From assembly GCA_016793585.1 (NCBI GenBank), contig JAEUJR010000197.1, forward strand, positions 1-10,618: a DNA stretch of 10,618 bases, written 5' to 3'. Position 1 is the first letter of the stretch. Each line of letters starts with the position of its first letter. This stretch comes from Archangium sp. (GTDB lineage Bacteria; Myxococcota; Myxococcia; Myxococcales; Myxococcaceae). This document shows positions 7,107-10,618 of this stretch, piece after piece. The translations under genes were made by a program, and so were the position numbers. The notes beneath the pieces are model-generated. The model was not told the origin of the DNA, did not search any database, and worked only from the letters and a program-made list of their open reading frames with translations.

Positions 7107-7385
7107 GTCGGGCTCGGCGAGTCGTGCCTTGCGGCCCGACTTCGCTCCCCAAGGAGCAGCGGCCCCGACTGCGGGCGCCCAGCGAGCCCCGAAGCCCGAA
7201 GGGTCGCGCGAAGCGCGAGGGTGGCCGAAGGCCAGGCGCAGCCCCCGCGACGCAGGGGCGCGTAAGCAGTCGATGAAGGCCGCGGGGGAGAGGCGTGCCA
7301 GCCCCGAGCCCAGAGCTGTGCCCCCAGCGGGGGCCGAAGCGAAGCGGAGAAGCGGCGGGCGTTTTCGGGCTGGCGCGGCTCTCCC
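7107..7385 (+). ncRNA. Large structured RNA, HEARO/IscB omega-RNA-like, apparently without a nuclease gene
   Basis: Stems seen: 7107-7113/7134-7140 (GTCGGGC); 7144-7148/7153-7157 (GCTCC); 7175-7179/7235-7239 (GCGCC) enclosing 7195-7203, 7204-7218 and 7222-7234, each with a GAA loop; 7242-7249/7281-7288 (CCCCCGCG); 7286-7304/7367-7385, 19 pairs with one mismatch and one pair that is G-U only if the plus strand is transcribed; and inside it 7320-7325/7329-7334 (GCCCCC). The order GGCC-GAA-GGCC hairpin, GGCGCAG, C-rich strand, CAGTCGATGAAGG, GCCGCGGGGGAGA resembles, from memory, the core of HEARO/IscB omega RNA. No IscB/IsrB gene follows. The structure is seen in the sequence; the family is inferred. 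Confidence 0.55.
7299..7378 (+). repeat. Segment shared with the tnpB leader (3862-3928, opposite strand)
   Basis: The first 21 bases (7299-7319) are identical to the minus strand at 3928-3908. The likeness continues through the C-run/G-run hairpin, the GCGAAGCGAAGCGG block and GCTGGCGCGG. Here the segment forms the loop side of the 19-bp stem of the structured RNA. The other copy has a weaker hairpin, so the two have diverged or one is degenerate. Confidence 0.65.
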
Positions 7386-7447
7386 ACTGAGCGCGGAGCG
7401 CAGCGGAGCTCCAACAGGTTGTTGCTGTTGCCGTGCGCGTCGTGCGC

Positions 7448-7568
7448 GGGCCTCTCCCACAGTGGATGCGACGACGATGAGCGCTGCGCTTTCGGCAGTG
7501 TTGTTGTCGTTGTTGTTGTTGTCGTGCGAGGGCGACGGAGTCGTGCACTCCACGTGGGAGAAGGGCCC
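7448..7568. repeat. Long-range inverted repeat enclosing a GTT-rich tract
   Basis: GGGCC TCTCCCAC (7448-7460) can pair with GTGGGAGA AG GGCCC (7554-7568), giving 13 pairs with a two-base bulge and about 93 bases between the arms. Inside lies a GTT/GTC triplet tract (about 7498-7524). No convincing coding frame was found here. Confidence 0.5.
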
Positions 7569-7595
7569 GCTGCGCGCGAAGCGCGCACAGCGGGC
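7565..7595. repeat. 13-bp hairpin with GAA loop
   Basis: GCCCGC TGCGCGC (7565-7577), loop GAA (7578-7580), then GCGCGCA (7581-7587), a CA bulge, and GCGGGC (7590-7595). It uses the same GAA loop as the three hairpins at 7195-7234. There is no T run after it on the plus strand. It is followed at once by a 5-bp hairpin, CGAAC/GTTCG (7598-7612). Confidence 0.5.
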
Positions 7596-7613
7596 AGCGA
7601 ACCTGTAGTTCGG

Positions 7614-7665
7614 TGACTCGGCCGAGGTGCGCATGTGCACCGTCGCGTTCAGCGCGGCCGAGTCA
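7614..7665. promoter_or_regulatory. 11-bp inverted repeat with nested hairpin
   Basis: TGACTCGGCCG (7614-7624) and CGGCCGAGTCA (7655-7665) are perfect inverted copies. Between them GGTGC/GCACC (7626-7630/7637-7641) forms an inner stem. Placed between two divergent gene sets, it could be an operator, a terminator-like structure, or a cruciform/recombinase site. No T run argues against a simple terminator. Confidence 0.4.
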
Positions 7666-7683
7666 TCAGACTGGCTTGAGAAG

Positions 7684-7697
7684 GACTGCGTGCAGTC
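7684..7697. promoter_or_regulatory. Palindrome GACTGCGTGCAGTC, possible operator
   Basis: A 14-base palindrome (6-bp arms, 2-base centre) 34 bp upstream of the start chosen for the plus-strand gene at 7731. Its size and place suit a dimeric repressor site, and an HTH protein is encoded nearby at 8388-8720. No promoter hexamers were recognised. Confidence 0.3.
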
Positions 7698-7730
7698 GTC
7701 AGTCGCTCGTCGACGTGGGTGTGGTTCTCC

Positions 7731-8315
7731 ATGTCATCGACCGAGTACGGTCGAGCTGTGTCCCTTCAGGCAATGACGAGTGTGCTGAGTGAGCTCACGA
7801 GCGAAGCGGTGGACGCGACATGGAGAACGCCTGTCGCGATTCGTCGCGTGCTGGGTCGAGTCGTGGAAGAAGCTCCCAGACACATCGTTCTGCTGCCGGA
7901 CAGCAGAGCAGATGAAGCGTTCGACCTCGCAGCCGACGGCGTTGACTTCGTGGATGGTGACGTGGCCGAACTCCGCTTCCTTCGTGACGAGGTGGGGGGA
8001 GTCCCTGTCATCTTTGCTCCCGAGGAGCTGCGGATGATGGCGACGCGAAGCGGACCCCTGCTGCACATGCGCCTCGGCTCCCAACCTCCAATCGGACGGA
8101 GCCAGGGCGGGCTGCTCGAGGAACTCTTCGCGGAGGTGCGCGATGAGCAGTCCGAGTCAGCCGGGCCGCACGCCTATCGACTGCTGGGCGGGAACATCAT
8201 CATCGTGCCGCAGGGATTCATGGTCGGGGGTCGACTGATGGGCGACCTGCCGTCTGGAACATGGAGCCGGATGCTTCGCCTATCGGCCGACGCGCTGCGA
8301 GCTCAGTTGGGCTGA
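7731..8315 (+). CDS. Hypothetical protein, 194 aa
   Basis: The chosen start is ATG 7731; GTG 7719 and ATG 7773 are alternatives, and none has a strong ribosome-binding site. A 7-bp hairpin (TCGACCG at 7737-7743, CGGTCGA at 7748-7754) sits on codons 3-8, which could limit translation or favour the 7773 start. The protein is of alpha/beta type: RHIVLLPDSRADEAFDLAAD, then VAELRFLRDEVGGVPVIFAP, then AYRLLGGNIIIVPQGFMVGG near the C-terminus. There is no signal peptide or clear family motif. It is first of the plus-strand genes and stands alone, with a 72-bp gap to the next start. Confidence 0.65.
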   Translation: MSSTEYGRAVSLQAMTSVLSELTSEAVDATWRTPVAIRRVLGRVVEEAPRHIVLLPDSRADEAFDLAADGVDFVDGDVAELRFLRDEVGGVPVIFAPEELRMMATRSGPLLHMRLGSQPPIGRSQGGLLEELFAEVRDEQSESAGPHAYRLLGGNIIIVPQGFMVGGRLMGDLPSGTWSRMLRLSADALRAQLG

Positions 8316-8387
8316 GTCGGTGTCAGGGTCACCAACTACTGTGTGGCCATGCGACTGATTCGAGGAGAGGGGAAGGGCCCGCCGTCG

Positions 8388-8720
8388 ATGCCGATGACGG
8401 CGAAAGACGTAGCCGCCTACAACGAAGGAGTGCTGCGGGCGCACCGTCAGGTGGACGAGGTGCTCGACGAGCTGTGGAAGCTGCTCGCGCTGGCCCCGTT
8501 TCCCTCGTGTGGCCTCGTGCGGCCGCGAGACGTTCGGCGGATTCTGGGCCTGAGCGTTGGCCAGCTGCGAGGGCTGGTTGCGCGAAAGCGGATCCGTACG
8601 GTGACGATTGGTGGCCTGCGCCGCTTTCCCCGAGTCGATGTGCTGCGCCTGCTGATGGAGGAGTGGCGCAGCGAGCCGAGCCTCATCAAGCCCTCGAAGC
8701 GGCACCTCAGAGGGGTATGA
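8388..8720 (+). CDS. Small HTH DNA-binding protein (excisionase/MerR-like)
   Basis: This gene encodes 110 aa from ATG 8388, chosen because of the purine tract GAGGAGAGGGGAAGGG at 8362-8377; ATG 8394, ATG 8349 and GTG 8343 are in frame and possible. Residues about 44-92 (VRPRDVRRILGLSVGQLRGL, VARKRIRTVTIGGLRRFPRV DVLRLLMEEW) match the winged HTH of phage excisionases and AlpA/MerR-type regulators: a helix pair, a recognition helix, then a basic wing with RRFPRVDVLRLL. The N-terminal half looks like a long helix. It may act as an excisionase or local repressor for palindromes such as 7684-7697. No integrase gene is in the window. Confidence 0.75.
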   Translation: MPMTAKDVAAYNEGVLRAHRQVDEVLDELWKLLALAPFPSCGLVRPRDVRRILGLSVGQLRGLVARKRIRTVTIGGLRRFPRVDVLRLLMEEWRSEPSLIKPSKRHLRGV

Positions 8721-8724
8721 AAAA

Positions 8725-8760
8725 GCGAGCTCCGAGGCAGCAAGCCGCCGGGGAGCTCGC
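8725..8760. terminator. 9-bp hairpin; T run on the minus-strand side
   Basis: GCGAGCTCC (8725-8733) and GGAGCTCGC (8752-8760) pair perfectly with an 18-base loop, 4 bases after the HTH gene stop. AAAAA (8720-8724) precedes it, so the canonical T run is on the minus strand only. It could end leftward (antisense) transcription, or both directions weakly. Confidence 0.45.
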
Positions 8761-8780
8761 GCAGCAACCAAGCGGGGGGG

Positions 8781-8894
8781 ATGCCCAGTGCTGCCGCTGC
8801 GGACCTTACCAAGCTTGCAAGAAGACGCGGGTTTCAGGAGGAGGGCGCAGTTGCGTCAAACGGGCTGCGTGAGCACGTGTCCGAGCGGGGTTGA
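8781..8894 (+). CDS. Possible small ORF, 37 aa
   Basis: ATG 8781 follows a run of seven G; the frame ends with TGA at 8892-8894, directly before the first possible start of the Panacea-like gene. The product begins MPSAAAADLTKLARRRGFQE and is basic and helical, with no known motif. It could be a coupled leader peptide or small partner of the following gene pair, or a chance ORF. Confidence 0.3.
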   Translation: MPSAAAADLTKLARRRGFQEEGAVASNGLREHVSERG

Positions 8895-8900
8895 TTGTTA

Positions 8901-9692
8901 GTGTTGTCCGAAGTGGACCAGCAACGCGTTGAAGAGGTCTTCCAGTACGCCCTCGCGCTGGCGAGCGAGCAGAGCGTACAGCTGGGACCCATTCACCTGC
9001 TGAAGTACGCCTACCTTGGCGACCTCGCGCACGCCGAAGCCACCGGCGAGTCGTTTACCGGCGTTGAGTGGCGCTTCCACAAGTTCGGGCCGTACGCACG
9101 AGCGGCTGAAGAGCGAATCGCGCCGGCGATGGCGGCCGTGCGGGCCGATGAGCGCTTCGTCGCATACGAGCGGCGAGACGAAGTACGAGAGACGAGCCGC
9201 TTCGCGCTCGATGACGAGGACGCCAGCGCCCTGGAGCGTCGCCTTTGTCGGACGTTGCCTGATGAGGTGACGACTGCGGTTCGGCGTGCAGTTCGGACGT
9301 ACGGGGCCGACACGACAGCATTGCTGCAGCACGCGTATGCGACGAGCCCGATGCTGCGTGCGGCGCCGGGCCAGGTGTTGCAGTTCCGTCAGAAGGCACA
9401 TCTTGTGGCCTCTGGAACAGCAACGCCGGTCGAGCTGAGCAAGCGCGCAGAAAGGAAGCGCGAAGAGCGGCTGGCTGCCGCTCGAGTCGAGCTCGCGAAA
9501 AGGCTGGAACGAGCCATCGCCGAACGAAGCAGGGGCGTGGAGATTGCGCCTCCCGACGACGAAGTGCACCGAGAAGGCATGGCCTTTCTTCACGAACTCG
9601 CTGAAGTGCCAGCGCTGGAAGGCGTCGTCGAGTTCCCACCAGACATCTGGGCATCGGAGTGGCGAAGGGGGCCGGACGACGATGACGAATAG
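8901..9692 (+). CDS. Panacea (SocA/DUF4065)-like protein, probable antitoxin
   Basis: This gene encodes 263 aa from GTG 8901; TTG 8895 is an alternative start. Residues about 30-80 (GPIHLLKYAYLGDLAHAEAT, GESFTGVEWRFHKFGPYARA) match the Panacea/SocA pattern: a helix with K/LLYLAD-like text, a tG..ftg turn, and a W/F..GPY motif. Later text, YATSPMLRAAPGQVLQF, resembles the end of such domains, followed by a charged helical extension (170-263). Panacea proteins are known as antitoxins that pair with many toxins (panAT systems). It overlaps the next gene by 11 bases, which supports a coupled pair. The fold call is moderate; antitoxin activity is inferred. Confidence 0.65.
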   Translation: MLSEVDQQRVEEVFQYALALASEQSVQLGPIHLLKYAYLGDLAHAEATGESFTGVEWRFHKFGPYARAAEERIAPAMAAVRADERFVAYERRDEVRETSRFALDDEDASALERRLCRTLPDEVTTAVRRAVRTYGADTTALLQHAYATSPMLRAAPGQVLQFRQKAHLVASGTATPVELSKRAERKREERLAAARVELAKRLERAIAERSRGVEIAPPDDEVHREGMAFLHELAEVPALEGVVEFPPDIWASEWRRGPDDDDE

Positions 9693-10416
9693 CTACCCGC
9701 GCGACAGCATGCAGGCGGTCGTTCTCTCGGGCGCGCAGACGTGGTGGGAGAAGGCGACGTCTTCAGCGGTTGAGGTTGGTCGTCTCGTCTTTCCTGCTGT
9801 CGTTCCCATCACAGACGTGGCCGTTCCGCGGGTGCTCGAGGCCAAGCGACTCGACGAGACCAAGCACCAGAACGCAGAGTTCGTGCTCCGCGAAGTGGGC
9901 AGCACGACGACTGGTGACCCCCTGCCGGTTGCGGCGCTTGGGCTGAATCCTGGAGAGTGCGTTGCGGTGTTCCGCGCGAAGCGGCGTCGACCAGCAGTGG
10001 TGTTGGCCACGTCGAAAGAGGTGCCGAAGGCTGACGCGCCGGGCGTCGCCTGGCAGCGACATCCGATGGCATTGGTGGCGCCGTACTTCGGGGTTGATGC
10101 AGGCGGCACGCGGGGCGGATGGCCGCCAGAGTTCGTCCAGCGGATTCGTCACCTCCACTACGCGCAGTTTCAGTACGACCGGCTGCCGATTGGAGGCGCG
10201 GTGGAGTCGATTTGTCGCCTCGACCAGCTTCAACCGATGGGGTTGCACTACAAGTCATACGAGCTGACGCCGTGGAAACTCTCGGCCAGTGCGCTCGAGC
10301 TGCTGCAGCAACAGCTCGACTGGCTCCGGTCGGGAAAGCTGAAAGAGGAATCGGAGCTCGGGCTCGTACGCAACCTGGTGCACGAGGAAGTGGCCGCACT
10401 CGCTGGCACAGCCTGA
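9682..10416 (+). CDS. Putative PemK/MazF-like toxin partner, 244 aa
   Basis: The gene starts at ATG 9682, overlapping the Panacea-like gene by 11 bases; GGGGG lies about ten bases upstream. Residues 85-185 are the likely core: ALGLNPGECVAVFRAKRRRP AVVLAT, then a lone RIRHLHYAQFQYDRLP segment, then AVESICRLDQLQPMG. The 'RPAVVLA' strand and the terminal 'xSIxRLDxLQPxG' strand resemble the SH3-like barrel of PemK/MazF RNases, but the protein is twice their usual length, with extra N- and C-terminal parts. The similarity is by eye only; it could be a different beta-barrel protein. Coupling to a Panacea-like gene supports a toxin role. Confidence 0.5.
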   Translation: MTNSYPRDSMQAVVLSGAQTWWEKATSSAVEVGRLVFPAVVPITDVAVPRVLEAKRLDETKHQNAEFVLREVGSTTTGDPLPVAALGLNPGECVAVFRAKRRRPAVVLATSKEVPKADAPGVAWQRHPMALVAPYFGVDAGGTRGGWPPEFVQRIRHLHYAQFQYDRLPIGGAVESICRLDQLQPMGLHYKSYELTPWKLSASALELLQQQLDWLRSGKLKEESELGLVRNLVHEEVAALAGTA

Positions 10417-10419
10417 AGG

Positions 10420-10618
10420 CTACCGACGTCGAGTCTCGGGCTTCACAAAGCTGGCATCGAGCTCACGCCAGTAGGTGAGGATGCGCGTGACGTACTCGGG
10501 TGTCTCACCATTCGAAGGTACTTGAGCCTTCGTCTTCGGCCCGCTGTTGTAGGCGACGAGCGCGCTCACGACGTCGCCCTCGTAATGTTTGAGCAGCGCG
10601 GCCAGGAGCCGCACACCG
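10420..10618 (-). CDS. Lytic transglycosylase (SLT family), C-terminal part, continues beyond window
   Basis: The frame is open from the right edge to TAG at 10420, giving about 65 residues. The text GVRLLAALLKHYEGDVVSAL, VAYNSGP and ETPEYVTRILTYW is typical of the C-terminal half of soluble lytic transglycosylase domains, where YNAGP/YNSGP precedes a nYV..vl..y helix. The family cleaves peptidoglycan glycan strands in the periplasm. The catalytic Glu and any signal peptide lie outside the window. The 3' end faces the toxin-like gene with a 3-base gap, so the two converge without room for a terminator between them. Confidence 0.8.
   Translation of the reverse strand, partial: GVRLLAALLKHYEGDVVSALVAYNSGPKTKAQVPSNGETPEYVTRILTYWRELDASFVKPETRRR

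Noticed and set aside
7195..7234. CRISPR array
   Set aside because: The GAA-loop hairpins are short, different from each other and contiguous; there is no regular repeat-spacer pattern and no cas gene.
7498..7524. Microsatellite-based coding repeat
   Set aside because: The GTT/GTC tract lies in no supported frame; it is kept only as part of the non-coding hairpin region.
6460..7608. 382-aa plus-strand ORF across the structured RNA region
   Set aside because: It runs antisense to three minus-strand genes that have ribosome-binding sites and then through hairpins; the protein is Arg/Ala/Ser-rich without domains. GC-rich hairpin DNA easily stays open.
7074..7640. N-terminal extension of the 91-aa minus-strand protein
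   Set aside because: The extra ~189 residues only translate the hairpin region (poly-Asn from the GTT tract, Arg/Ala-rich parts). ATG 7073 has a GGAG site and the conserved-looking core begins soon after it.
9544..9681. Longer start for the PemK/MazF-like gene
   Set aside because: The extension overlaps the Panacea-like gene by a further 138 bases and gives Ser/Thr-rich out-of-frame text; ATG 9682 gives a usual 11-base overlap.

Overview
The window is GC-rich (roughly two-thirds G+C by eye) and reads as an accessory or mobile-DNA region of a bacterium, most likely a myxobacterium-like member of the Myxococcota. The main hints are the GC bias, a lipoprotein with a short lipobox signal followed by a carboxypeptidase-regulatory-like domain, and many small orphan proteins of plasmid/phage type. 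The taxon is inferred from style, not from a marker gene.

Layout. (1) 1-2291, minus strand: a partial secreted lipoprotein that runs off the left edge, a 157-aa protein with a ribbon-helix-helix-like start, and a stand-alone clan AA (retropepsin-like) aspartic protease. (2) 2515-4079, minus strand: an IS200/IS605-type tnpB unit with intact RuvC and zinc-finger residues. It is flanked by two direct copies of a ~150-bp repeat, one just after the tnpB stop, where an omega RNA/right end is expected, and one upstream. (3) 4108-7073, minus strand: a tightly packed set of eight small genes, several overlapping by 4-11 bases. Only the 254-aa protein resembles something known (polyvalent-protein/plasmid-type domain); the others are orphans, including a coiled-coil protein, a Cys-rich probable zinc protein and a 54-aa single-span membrane protein. 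(4) 7074-7730: about 650 bp without a convincing gene but packed with hairpins. On the plus strand 7107-7385 folds into a multi-stem RNA whose core resembles, from memory, the HEARO/IscB omega RNA, but no IscB-like nuclease gene follows. Part of it recurs, with a 21-base exact match, between the upstream repeat copy and tnpB. (5) 7731-10416, plus strand: an unknown 194-aa protein, a small excisionase/MerR-like HTH protein, a possible 37-aa ORF, and a two-gene unit pairing a Panacea (SocA/DUF4065)-like protein with a possible PemK/MazF-like protein, which together suggest a toxin-antitoxin system. (6) 10420-10618, minus strand: the C-terminal end of a lytic transglycosylase that runs off the right edge.

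How the parts may work together: the minus-strand cluster and the plus-strand genes diverge from the hairpin-rich region at 7074-7730, which probably holds promoters, operators and/or a structured RNA. The tnpB unit appears to have inserted between the small-gene cluster and the protease gene. The most interesting features are the apparently orphan structured RNA, the duplicated tnpB end repeat whose flanking sequence matches that RNA, and the Panacea-like pair.
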